Shown: positions 1 to 8,756 of the stretch, piece after piece
Numbering within the stretch: the stretch's first letter is position 1
Layout: the number at the start of each line of letters is the position of its first letter
Source of the DNA: Bondarzewia mesenterica
Taxonomy: Eukaryota > Basidiomycota > Agaricomycetes > Russulales > Bondarzewiaceae
Reading direction: 5' to 3'
Assembly: GCA_004802705.1 (NCBI GenBank)
Contig: SGPL01000440.1
Span: 1 to 27,673 of the forward strand
DNA: 27,673 bases
Notes under the pieces: model-generated
What the model saw: the letters and a program-made list of their open reading frames with translations, nothing else
Told to the model about the DNA's origin: nothing
Database searches by the model: none
Program-made: the position numbers and the translations under genes

Positions 1-429
1 TTTCGGAGCAGAATATTCTTCAACGATGTGCTAGGTGGATGGGAACTCGAATGCGGTGCTCGTTTTCTGAGCTCCGATCCAGCCATGCGGACGAAACTAC
101 TTTTTTGACACCGTTGTATCACTAATGCTGACGGACGACACAAAATTTACCTAGTCTCATCCTAATGCGGACAGAAGGCGCCAAAAAAAAGCACGGACGG
201 ATCGGCCAAAATATGGCAATTTTGGATGCAACATCTGACAGCATATGCAGGGGGCCTGCCCTGGCGGCCACCAGCGAAACGTGACAAAATGAGTGTCACA
301 TGAGATTTTGTCACGACTGACGCGTCCATCATCTGCAACTTGCAAGTCGCGTCGGGTTTACCCAACTGACATCTGTGCAGCTCATACACAAACATCGACT
401 GCTACTCTTTGTTTCTGCTTTTATTCACT
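1..429. other. 5' flank of SEM1, no gene recognised
   Basis: No coding region here could be tied to a family. The short open frames on both strands are not protein-like and run through stretches such as the A-run near 181. The stretch just before the SEM1 start is CT-rich, as expected for a fungal promoter or 5' UTR. The window may begin just beyond the end of another gene, but nothing seen supports naming one. Confidence 0.5.
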
Positions 430-865
430 ATGTCTTCATCCTCAAAGCCAGCTGAAACTACGCAGAAGGTCGAGGATGCTCAGCCGCATCTCGGAGTTCT
501 TGAAGAGGATGACGAGTTTGAGGAGTTCCAGGTCCAAGGTGCCGTACAGACATGGCTTGTAGCATCAACCCTTTTGTTGACGTTGGTACCGTTATCGTCG
601 TCTTGTTGTAGACTGGGATGATTCACAAACGGACCTCGCACATCTCGGCGGCGCCGCGCCTGGTGCTGCAAAGTCGGGTGGAGACAAGCTGTGGGAAGAC
701 AATTGGGATGATGACGACATTGAAGACGAATTCAGCGTTCAGTTGAGGTGTGTTTTGCGGCTTTGATAGCAATCTATACATGCTAAATATCGCTGCGGTG
801 TGGTTAGAAACGAGTTGGCGAAGACGGGAAAGAGTAGCAGCGAGCCTCAGCCGATGCAACACTAG
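430..865 (+). CDS. sem1: SEM1/DSS1, 26S proteasome lid subunit
   Basis: Small acidic protein of the SEM1/DSS1 family. The family is a subunit of the 19S proteasome lid and also a partner of the TREX-2 mRNA export complex and of BRCA2-like proteins. Three exons join cleanly: 430-538, 612-747 and 808-865, with introns of 73 and 60 bp (GT...TAG). The product is 100 residues, against about 70 in human and 89 in yeast. The hallmark is visible: an acidic first block ([10 protein letters not shown]), then [14 protein letters not shown] directly after intron 1, then a second acidic Trp block ([18 protein letters not shown]) and a C-terminal helix (NELAKTGK). The start at 430 is the first ATG in frame and gives the usual short serine-rich N-terminus. 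No disruption is seen. It is convergent with the transporter gene downstream. Confidence 0.95.
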
Positions 866-1244
866 ACAATACCTACATGGCTCGGCCGTCTCTGCCTTGA
901 TCCCACAATGCCACATTCGTTGTATTATATGTATCTTCATATGCCCTTTCATCGGATTGAATCTTCCCGCGCCAGCGGCAAGACTTTTGCCTTTTTCCTT
1001 CCTCTGCGTGTTTCAGGCTCGGTTTTCCCATCGCGGATCTCATTTCACAGGGTCCCATGCACACTCACAAAATCATGGCAGAACATCACATACATTCGTA
1101 ACTGGTATCGTTAACGTCATTGGCTGAACAGCCCGCGCACCTGTTCGGTGCGACCACAAGAAAGGATATCAAGATAACAAAAATCACGCAACCACCACTA
1201 GAATCAAGCCATCATACAGCCGAAAAACAGACAGGGCGCACCGG
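866..1244. other. Convergent intergenic region
   Basis: This 379 bp stretch lies between the SEM1 stop and the stop of the opposite-strand transporter, so it must hold both 3' UTRs. Open frames here have no recognisable protein content. No repeat or RNA gene was seen. Confidence 0.6.
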
Positions 1245-3895
1245 TTCAAACTATCTTCGCGTCTGCCGTTTCCTTCTCTTCTGGCAGATCCTGGGACCAT
1301 TCCTCGCTGGAACTACCCATGACGGAGGTATCCCATCCATGTGCATCAAGGTATGCGCGGAACTAAACAATATCAACAATCATGAACTGGGATCAAGAAA
1401 ATGGGACCTCAAGGCCGCACCTCTTGGTCTTCCTTAAGCATGCCGTCTTGCGTGAGAGGTTTAATAGCAGTTAGTGTGATCAAAGCACTAAACACGGCAA
1501 GTGCTGGAAGATGAGTAATAGTGAACACATTTTCATGGGAGAAACATTGAGCAGGTACCAACCGCTAGCGATCCAGAAAGGTCCAGTATTGCCCTTGGTC
1601 GTGGTGTCGCCGCCGAAGTCGTTGATAATGGGAGGGAACGCTGTGAAAATACCACGTTTACAGTTACGATTTCCAGAAAGGAAAATGTGTACACATACCC
1701 CAAGTTCCGACGAACGCGCCGACTTTTCCGACAGCGGCCGCAATACCGTAGAATTGACCACGCACGGCAGTGGGACCGGTTTTAGCGGCTAACAGACCGA
1801 GACAGTTGCCAGGTCCTGGAAAGCATTTGAGGTCTTGTCGTGAGCATCTCCATCTGCGGGAAGTTGGGGGAAGAGTGGTGAGAAAGAATTGTTGCGCACC
1901 AACTTCTCCAAAGCTAAGGAATATGCCATATACAACCTGCACTCAGTTAAGATCAATAATAAGACTTGAACATGAGATGGGGATGCTCACAGCGAAAGCC
2001 CCGATGTGCCGAGTCAATCTGCAATTCATCAGGTTCAGGATGCAGCAGGAGTCAGGTGAGTTGTGGCACGGACTGCTTGTAAAGACCGCTCATGATAAAG
2101 CCAATGACGGCTTGACACAACAGGCCTGCGATCTGAAAGTGAATGAGCCAGTTAGAACGAACGCGGGTTGATGGAATGTTGCGTACCATCGTGTTCTTCG
2201 GACCAAGGTAATCTACAATGAATGCGCCTCCCACAGTTCCTATAGACGGGAAATCATGTAGGTGAGATAGTTGAAAGCGATCGACGATTGAGGTTTTGCT
2301 AGGGTACCTGGTATATAGAATAGGCTTGATTTGGGATGAATACCAGTATCAATTGCGAATTGAGATGGGGATTTACTTGATGACAACGTTCCATCCAAAG
2401 ACGACGCTCAATGCGTCCGAGCCGTTAGTGATGCTAAAGTAGTGAAATTCAGTCTTCACAGGCTCTAGATGTCGCGCTAAAGAGCACATACTTGGAGACC
2501 ACAGTGGAAGAGTATATCGAGAACTGTGAGCTCCATCAGAGCTAGATAAGTTTCACCCGTACTACTTTTAAACGTACTGGATACCTGCGGACCACTGAGG
2601 TTAGCAACATTTGGTCCCAGAAGGCTAACGGACACTCACACAATAAAATCGTAGATGAACCTGTGTAGACAAACTTTGAGGACCAGACATTGTTGAAGGC
2701 AGAAGCACGCACCAGGTAGCAGAGATAGCAGCTAAGCTCTTCCAATACCTCCTGATGATGAGTAAGTACGGAATCTTTGCGTTCTTCATTGAATCTTTTC
2801 TAAAACGGGTAGGCTCTTCCATGTTCAGACGCCAGATGAAGACGGCGACGGCGGGAATGACACCTAAGCCCAAGGATAGACGCCATACAGCACGGAGGTG
2901 ATTTGGACCGAAACTACGCAGGGTCGAAATTTCAACATCTGATGAGAATACAGTGAGATGCTTACATCCAGTAGAGAACTAAAGGTACAAAGGCTGACAC
3001 GACGAAGCCGAAGTCGATCATGGTGTCTAAAGAAAATGGAGATGAGAGCAGTCCAAGAACGAACGTCCAAACGTACTCGTCGCGAGCGCGAACCACCTGT
3101 GCTGAGCCTTCTTGTTGATTCCTTCCTCCTCAGACTGCTCAGATGCCGCAACAGATCCACAAGGGTACTCGGCGCCAACGCCGATACCAAGCAAGAACCT
3201 GCGTATTCGGGCGAATTGTTGATTGTAGAAACCGGGAATACACGTTTGTATAGGAACTGACCGACATGCACTGAGCATAGCCAACATACCACCGAAACTA
3301 TGATGCGCGCCTGAACTTGCGGCGGAGAGGCCAGAGAAGAGAGCGACGATGCCAGTCGCGAGCATCTACACATAGCCTGAGCCAAATTCTCAGAGAGAAT
3401 GCAGTAACATCTGCACGCACCATTCCGAATTTGCGTCCCACTTTATCAGACACATATCCGAAAACAAGCATTCCGACAACTGTGCCTGCAAAAGCGACGC
3501 TGCTCAGGGTTTTGCTGTAGTTGTGTGCGCTAACAGCCTCTTTGCCATAGATCCTGGTCAATACTAGCAGATATGTCAATTAATCCGGCACTCCATCTGA
3601 GTCTCGTAGAGGAAACACGGACGCGTATTTACTGAAAGGTAGCTGTCAGCATGATATTGGGGCGGAAACGAGACGTGGGGCGCACCACTGCCAATGACAC
3701 CGTTCGCATAACCTTGAAAACCACCTCAGCATAAGTTGAGTTGGACGCGAAAAAGGACTGATGGAAATACCATCTGAGAAGAGTGCCGTCCCAGCACTAG
3801 GAAGAGACGAAGGTCAGTATCGAGAAGGTTGAGCACGCTCGAGCAACGTACGCGAAGATGAGGGAGACCTTGGACATGCGCGCCTTCACCGTCAT
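1245..3895 (-). CDS. MFS transporter, GIT1-like (glycerophosphodiester/phosphate)
   Basis: Twelve-helix major facilitator of the Git1 / phosphate:H+ symporter group, expected in the plasma membrane. Git1 relatives import glycerophosphoinositol, other glycerophosphodiesters or phosphate with protons; the substrate here is inferred only. Reading about 20 exons from ATG 3895 gives, in order: [17 protein letters not shown]; the loop motif [13 protein letters not shown] after helix 2; the family signature [85 protein letters not shown] followed by [19 protein letters not shown]; and a tail with [13 protein letters not shown] ending at TGA 1245. Most joins checked keep phase and no internal stop was found, so the gene looks functional. 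One join (about 3565-3700) is uncertain because a few residues usual in the family seem to be missing. The small exons (7 and 17 bp) would defeat most gene callers. It is convergent with SEM1. Confidence 0.88.
2308..2324 (-). other. 17-bp microexon of the transporter gene
   Basis: The minus-strand exon CCTATTCTATATACCAG lies between a caag acceptor and a gtaccc donor. It joins ATC-AA upstream to GA-ACT downstream and gives INLFYIPGTVGG, in keeping with the ...FYLPG... segment seen in Git1-type transporters. Phase is kept on both sides. Confidence 0.7.
2578..2584 (-). other. 7-bp microexon of the transporter gene
   Basis: The exon GTATCCA is bounded by ccgcag upstream and gtacgt downstream on the minus strand. 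The preceding exon ends at 2640 (phase 2) and the next begins at 2523. Joining them gives Val-Tyr-Pro-Phe within DFIVYPFSIYSS, which matches the conserved YPFGIYS-like segment of the family. Skipping it would break the frame. Confidence 0.75.
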
Positions 3896-4325
3896 GGTGT
3901 GTTCAAGCCTTTCGCGAGAGACTGGCCCGGTTGACGGAAGGTTGTAGGAGCGGCGTTCACTTGTACTCGCTCCACCTTATCTGCATGCCGTTATCGGTGG
4001 AAACTGCAGAAGTGTGGTAAGAAATGATGGATGATGTCGACCCTTGTGCGCTCGGATCTTCTCTCCATTCAATCGAAGCATGCGCTGCCTCTCTACCCAG
4101 TCATTGGTTAGGCAGTCAATCCAATGCTATCCACAGTGCACGTTTGTTTCGCAATTTTTGACAGTAGTTATTCTCGTTGCAAAACGTATGACGGTACAAG
4201 CAAAGGGGGACAGGTCGACGAATCGGTGACCGCAACCGGTGGCACCCAAATCGGGGTAGACCGGCCGTCCCAAATTGTCACGTACACCTGTCAGTTTTGA
4301 TAAGCCTGTCAGAAGGACCCCCGAT
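3896..4325. other. 5' flank of transporter, edge of repeat island
   Basis: About 430 bp between the transporter start codon and the first repeat segment. It should hold the transporter promoter on the minus strand. No gene, RNA or clear repeat was recognised. Its right edge runs into the repeat island. Confidence 0.5.
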
Positions 4326-4408
4326 GCAGGCTCCTTCCCATCCGTCCTGGAGAGGGGGCGGAGTGTTAGGACAAGGGCGAGCAGGAGGGAACGAGGAACG
4401 AGTACTTA
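4326..4408 (+). repeat. Foldback left arm, outer piece
   Basis: Reverse complement of 7722-7805. Both contain the core AGAGGGGGYGGAGTGTTAGG. Most mismatches are CpG on this side against TpG or CpA on the other side, for example GGCGGA against GGTGGA and AACGAG against AATGAG. Confidence 0.8.
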
Positions 4409-5541
4409 GGTCGGCAGATTTACCGCGCCAGGCGCCCCATCGGGAAGGTGCTCATGTAAGCAATCGACCCAATCGGGAAGGTGATGATGTCAGCGGTGGC
4501 GCGCGTGCGCGCGGCGGGGCGGCCGCTGCCGCCCCGGAGTGCTTGCCCGAAACGGGTGCCTCGGCCGGAATGTTCGTAGTCAGCGATTTGCTTCCGTGCC
4601 CGAGCTCGCGTGTCGGTGGCGCGTCCTGGGCACGAAAGAAGACCGTCGAGGCACGGGGCGAGCACCGATGGTGAGAACCGTTGAGCGGCCGCCACTGGAG
4701 GCATGGGGCGAGCACCGACGATGAGAACCGTTGAGCGGCCGCCACCGGAGATGGCCTCGGGGAGAGAGAACGTTACACACGAAACGCCGTGTCGGCGCGG
4801 CATGCGCTACCGCATGCATGCCTGTCGATTGCCTCATGCATCCTTTTATATGGTTCAAAACACCCCATTTTGCTGCCCTAAGGCCCATAAAAAATCTATT
4901 TCTTCAGGCCTTGCTCTCTCCTTGCTTTCTGCTGCAAGGCAGAGTGCTCAATGTTGAAATATCTGTTCGTATTTACTGTCCCTAGCAGAAATAAGTGAAA
5001 TAAGTAGCACATTTACTGTAGCCGAGTAAATTTCGATCACCCCAGTAAATGCGGAGGCTGTGCACACTGCAAATTATGTGTGGGCGTGCAGCGGTGCGTG
5101 CTTCGCGCAAACAAAGACTTTAAATATTTCTCACAATGCCGTACCCCTAGAGGCATCTCTACCAGGTCCTCCAGTAGCTTCTGTAGTGCTTACCGTGGCT
5201 TCTCTATTTGCTGAGATTAGTAGCCCCACATCCGGGGGAGCCTTTCACACATGTGTCCATGTATGCACTCCTTTTCTTGTTGAGAGGCCCCTCAAAAAAG
5301 CCCAGGAGGCTGCTGTTGGGTAATAAAAATATTTCTAAATGTACCCGAGGTACTGTTGTCTACTGAACAGGTTTATGTGACTATATACATGAGGGAGAGC
5401 AAGAAAAATGAGTCAAAGGGATGAGCAACAGCAAATGCGTGGGATGCTTACCAAGCACCTCCCGCCACCGGAAGCGTGCGTTGGGGCTAGGGTTCGGCCA
5501 TTTATCAAAATTTACCCAGCACGGTAAAGTTCGAGAAATAA
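4409..5541 (+). repeat. 1.1-kb direct repeat unit, copy A (CpG-rich)
   Basis: First of two direct copies. It starts near TCGGCAGATTTACCGCGCC and ends near CCCAGCACGGTAAAGTTCG. Within it, TTTACCG(C/T)GC at the left and its reverse complement at 5515-5528 form ~14 bp imperfect terminal inverted repeats, so the unit may be a small non-autonomous DNA transposon (4419-5528, 1,110 bp). Short open frames present in both copies share the peptide LPGPPVASVVLT but show no family resemblance, and their conservation may only reflect duplication. This copy is rich in CpG and contains a 50 bp tandem duplication that copy B lacks. Confidence 0.8.
4648..4747 (+). repeat. 50-bp tandem duplication inside copy A
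   Basis: Two adjacent 50 bp units (4648-4697 and 4698-4747), each starting GAGGCAYGGGGCGAGCACCG and ending GCGGCCGCCAC(T/C)G. Copy B has one equivalent unit near 5780-5825, so the duplication arose after the 1.1 kb units separated, or was lost from copy B. Confidence 0.85.
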
Positions 5542-5545
5542 AGTG

Positions 5546-6642
5546 ACTTATATCAGCAGATTTACCGTGCCAGGTGCCCCATCGGGAAGGTGCTCATGTA
5601 AGCAATCGACCCAATCAGGAAGGTGATGATATCAGTGGTGGCGCTCGTGCACAGCGACTGCTGCTGCCCTGGAGCTTGCCCGAAATGGTGCCTCAGCCGG
5701 AATGTTCGTAGTAAGCAATTTGCTTCTGTGCTCGAGCTTGCATGTCGGTGGTGGGTCCTGGGTGTGAAAGAAGACCATCGAGGCATAGGGCGAGCACCAA
5801 TGGTGAGAACTATTGAGTGGCCACTCCCAGAGATGGCCTTGGGGAGAATGTTACATACAAAATGCCATGTCGGCACGGTGTGCATGCCTGTCGATTGCCT
5901 CGTGCATCCCGTTTTGCTGCCTTAAGGCCCGTAAAAAATCTGTTTCTTCAGGCCTTGCTCTCTCTTTGCTTTCTGCTGTAAGGCAGAGTGCTCAATGTTA
6001 AGCTATCTGTTTATATTTACTGTCCCTAGCAGAAATAAGTGAAATAAGTAGCACATTTACTGTAGTTGAGTAAATTTCTTGTAGCTGAGTAAATTTCTTG
6101 GTAGCCGAGTAAATTTCAATCACCATTCGATCACCCCAGTAAATGCAGAGGCTATGCATGCTGCAAATTATGTATGGGCATGCAGTGGTGCACACTTCAC
6201 ACGAACAAAGGTTTTAAATATTTCTCATGATGCCGTACCCCTAGAGACATCTCTACCAGGTCCTCCAGTAGCTTCTGTAGTGCTTACCATGACTTCTTTA
6301 TTTGCTGAGATCAGTAGCCCCACATTTGGGGGAGCCTTTCACACATGGGTCTATATATACACTCCTTTTATTATTGGGAGGCCCCTCAAAGAAGCCCTAG
6401 AGGCTGCTGTTGAATAACAAAAATATTTCTAAATGTACCCAAGGTACTGTTGTCTACTGAACAGGTCTATGTGGCTATAGACACGAGGGAGAGCAGGAAA
6501 AATGAGTTGAAGGGACGAGCAGTAGTAAATGCCGTGAGATGCTTATCAAGCACCTCTCACCACTACTGAAAGCGCGCGTTGGGGCTAGGGTTTGGTCATT
6601 TATCAAAATTTACCCAGCACAGTAAAGTTCGAGAAATAAATA
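5546..6642 (+). repeat. 1.1-kb direct repeat unit, copy B (CpG-depleted)
   Basis: Second direct copy, separated from copy A by a few bases. It starts ATCAGCAGATTTACCGTGCC and ends CCCAGCACAGTAAAGTTCG; the inverted ends of the inner element are at 5561-5574 and 6613-6626. Compared with copy A it carries many CpG to TpG or CpA changes, for example CGGTGG to TGGTGG, CTCGGC to CTCAGC and TTCCGTG to TTCTGTG. It also has a 19 bp triplication (6062-6118). No intact gene is present. Confidence 0.8.
6062..6118 (+). repeat. 19-bp motif in three tandem copies
   Basis: GTAGTTGAGTAAATTTCTT, GTAGCTGAGTAAATTTCTT and GTAGCCGAGTAAATTTC follow each other. Copy A has a single version near 5018-5034. The third unit still has the CpG that the first two have lost or changed. 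Confidence 0.8.
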
Positions 6643-7100
6643 TACTTTAGTGTATGACTCAATAGATATGACTAATATGACTTTCCTTTTTTGTAACTTT
6701 TCAATTCAATCCACTAACCTCTCCAGGATAGATGGCATAAAACATTTGTAAACAACAGCTACTGTGACAGCCAACTGGATATAATGGGCAAGCACGAGAA
6801 AACAATTCAAAATTACTAATGTGAAATCATTTTAAATGATCTCAGTGAATTTGTCTCCTGCAACATGTGCAGAGACATACCTAGAACATTCTAAGGTAAT
6901 GTTCCATGGAAATTTTTACAATTGAGATGAAAATGCATGTTTGAGCAGATAAACAGATGGCTGAAACAAAAAGCAGCACTAGTGTAAGTCGAACACTCAA
7001 CCTCGCGTGGCAAAACAACAACTTGCAATCCATTCAGCTAAAAGGCCATAATATATATCTTCTACAAATACTCAAGAACTGATTCTACTGCTATTTTGAG
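6643..7100 (+). repeat. Foldback left arm, inner piece (458 bp)
   Basis: Begins TACTTTAGTGTATGACTC and ends GCTATTTTGAG. Its reverse complement is 7271-7728, also 458 bp, ending GAGTCATACACTAAAGTA. Matching blocks recur along the whole length, including the CTTCTACAAATACTCAAGAA block and the CCACGCGAGG block. Confidence 0.9.
6982..7047 (-). other. tRNA-like sequence in left arm (mirror copy 7324-7390, +)
   Basis: Read on the minus strand it starts GGCCTTTTAGCTGAATGG and contains TAGCTGAATGG, which fits a Pol III A box. GTTCGACTT follows after 35 bases, close to a B box. An AGTGT...ACACT stem encloses the last motif. The D and anticodon arms do not fold well, so this is not a working tRNA; it may be a tRNA-derived or SINE-like remnant captured by the foldback element. 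The + copy at 7324-7390 has the same layout. Confidence 0.3.
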
Positions 7101-7270
7101 ACTACTTTGGTTTGAATAAAAAATACCATACACATAGAGTGTGGAATATTTACAGAGAGGGCCTAGAATTTTAGGGGTGCACAAAAATCTTTGTGAGAGA
7201 GGTTTGTTTAGAATAAAAGCTTCACTTTATCATGTTCTTAAACATCATGTAAGACATGGATTGTGATGAT

Positions 7271-7805
7271 CTCAAAATAGCAGTAGAATTAGTTCTTGAG
7301 TATTTGTAGAAGATATATATTATGGCCTTTTAACTGAATAGATTGCAAGTTGTTATTTTGCCACGCGAGGTTGAGTGTTCGACTTGCACTAGTGCTGCTT
7401 TTTGTTTCAGCCACCTGTTCATCTGCTCTAACATGCATTTCTATCTCAATTATAAAAATTTCCATGGAACATTACCTCAAAATGTTCCAGGTATGTTTCT
7501 GCACATGTTGCAGGAGACAACTTCACTGAGATCATTTAAAATGATTCTGCATTAGTAATTTTAAATTGTTTCCTCATGCTTGCCCATTATATCTAATTGA
7601 CTGTCACGGTGGCTGTTGTTTACAAATGTTTTATGCTAGTCATTCTGGAGAGGTTGATGGGTTAAATTAGGAAGTTACAGAAAAGAAAAGTTATATTAGT
7701 CATATCTATTGAGTCATACACTAAAGTACTCATTCTTCATTCCCTCTTGCTCACCCTTATCCTAACACTCCACCCCCTCTCTAGGACAGATGAGAAGGAG
7801 CCTGC
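7271..7805 (-). repeat. Foldback right arm (535 bp, continuous)
   Basis: Continuous arm that pairs with 6643-7100 (inner part) and 4326-4408 (outer part). It shows the state before the insertion: TACTTTA occurs once at the junction point (7722-7728 on the opposite strand). Confidence 0.88.
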
Positions 7806-8225
7806 TCCTGATGGCAGTTTAACTATAGTTGTAGCGGCTCAAGAGCTATCTGAGTTTGAATTGACTTAACTATGAACAAATAAAATATAACTCATGCAAA
7901 TACCTATTCTGGGCAACTGCAGTGGTTACACATGAGTGCTTAAGCACTCAAAGGCCTGTTCTTCTTTGTATACAGCCCTAAGAATGTCCTAAAAATTTAT
8001 GAATGCTTCATAAAATAATAAGTGATTACTCTGATAGATAATGCTTGCAAAAACAATTGCTAAATAGACAAAACAAAGCCTAAAGCACTACAAAACACAC
8101 TATTCAATCTCCTACTACCGTCTAAGATGGTATGGCCAAACATGCATTTTCGGTGACCAAGATGGTGGAGCAGATCTCAGCTGAAGGCAGGGGATACACC
8201 GTCTGATACGAGTGGGCCGAGGATG
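7806..8225. other. AT-rich spacer, no gene
   Basis: About 420 bp of AT-rich DNA between the foldback element and the satellite. No open frame of note, no recognised RNA and no clear repeat. A small palindrome GCTTAAGC lies near 7938-7945. Confidence 0.5.
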
Positions 8226-8756
8226 GTCGGTGACTGATGGGAACGGTTGGGCCCAGCAGTATGCAGGGCTTGTCGGTGACTATTTGAGATGACTGGGCCC
8301 AGCAAACCAAATATATTGCCTAGGTGCTCGGCGATCATCTGAGATGGTTGGGCCCAGCATAATTAAATATAATGCTCAGGTTGCCGGTGAGCATCTGAGA
8401 CAGTTCAGCCTAGCATAATAAAATGTAATGCTTGGCTTGTCAGTGAGCAACTGAGACAGCTGGGCCCAGCACAATAAAATATACTGCTCGAGTCTCAGCG
8501 AGTGTCTGAGATGGTTGGGCCTAGCACAATAAAATAGAGCGCTTGGGTCTTGATGAGCATCTGAGACAGTTGGGCCCAACATAATGAAATATAGTGGTCG
8601 GTTCACCAGTGAGCACCTGAGACAGTTGGGCCCAGCATAATGACATATACTGCTCGGGTCCTCAGCAAGTATCTCAGATGGTGGGGCCTAGCAAATCAAA
8701 TATAGTGCAGAGCTCATCACCTATCATCTTACATGGCTGCACCCAGCACAATGAAA
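8226..8756 (+). repeat. ~56-bp satellite array, about 9 units
   Basis: Degenerate tandem units of 54-57 bp. Each holds CATCTGAGA(C/T)RGTTGGGCCCAGCA, then an A/T-rich ATAATAAAATATA-type stretch, then GCTCGGGT. Clear unit cores lie near 8290, 8345, 8400, 8455, 8510, 8565, 8620 and 8675. No ORF explains it. Units differ mainly by transitions. Confidence 0.85.

Larger units (their letters stand above)
4326..7805. mobile_element. Foldback (long inverted repeat) element interrupted by a nested insertion
   Basis: The right arm 7271-7805 is one continuous ~535 bp stretch. Its reverse complement is found in two pieces on the left: 4326-4408 (outer ~83 bp) and 6643-7100 (inner 458 bp). The loop is 7101-7270. 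Without the 4409-6642 insert this would be a ~1.24 kb palindromic element. It has no coding capacity, so it is non-autonomous. The insert carries two direct ~1.1 kb units. The bases TACTTA at 4403-4408 and TACTTTA at 6643-6649 look like a short duplicated target, because the intact right arm has TACTTTA only once. Outer ends and family are not certain. Confidence 0.8.

Noticed and set aside
293..671. Other-frame ORFs across the SEM1 first exon
   Set aside because: They are shadows of the SEM1 exon and its intron; the SEM1 frame explains the conserved residues.
2864..3385. 173-codon minus-strand ORF inside the transporter gene
   Set aside because: It reads through introns and out-of-frame exon sequence. 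The conserved transporter residues lie in the other frames.
4409..6642. Pair of LTRs of a retrotransposon
   Set aside because: The two ~1.1 kb direct copies almost touch, lack TG...CA ends and any primer-binding site or gag/pol between them, and instead show inverted TTTACCG ends.
6643..7728. Complete Tc1/mariner-type MITE flanked by TA
   Set aside because: TA does flank CTTTAG at both ends, but the inverted similarity continues beyond the right end (to 7805) and resumes at 4326-4408 on the left, so these are not the true ends.
8226..8756. CRISPR-like array
   Set aside because: The units are contiguous satellite repeats with no unique spacers, the repeats are degenerate, and the organism is a eukaryote.
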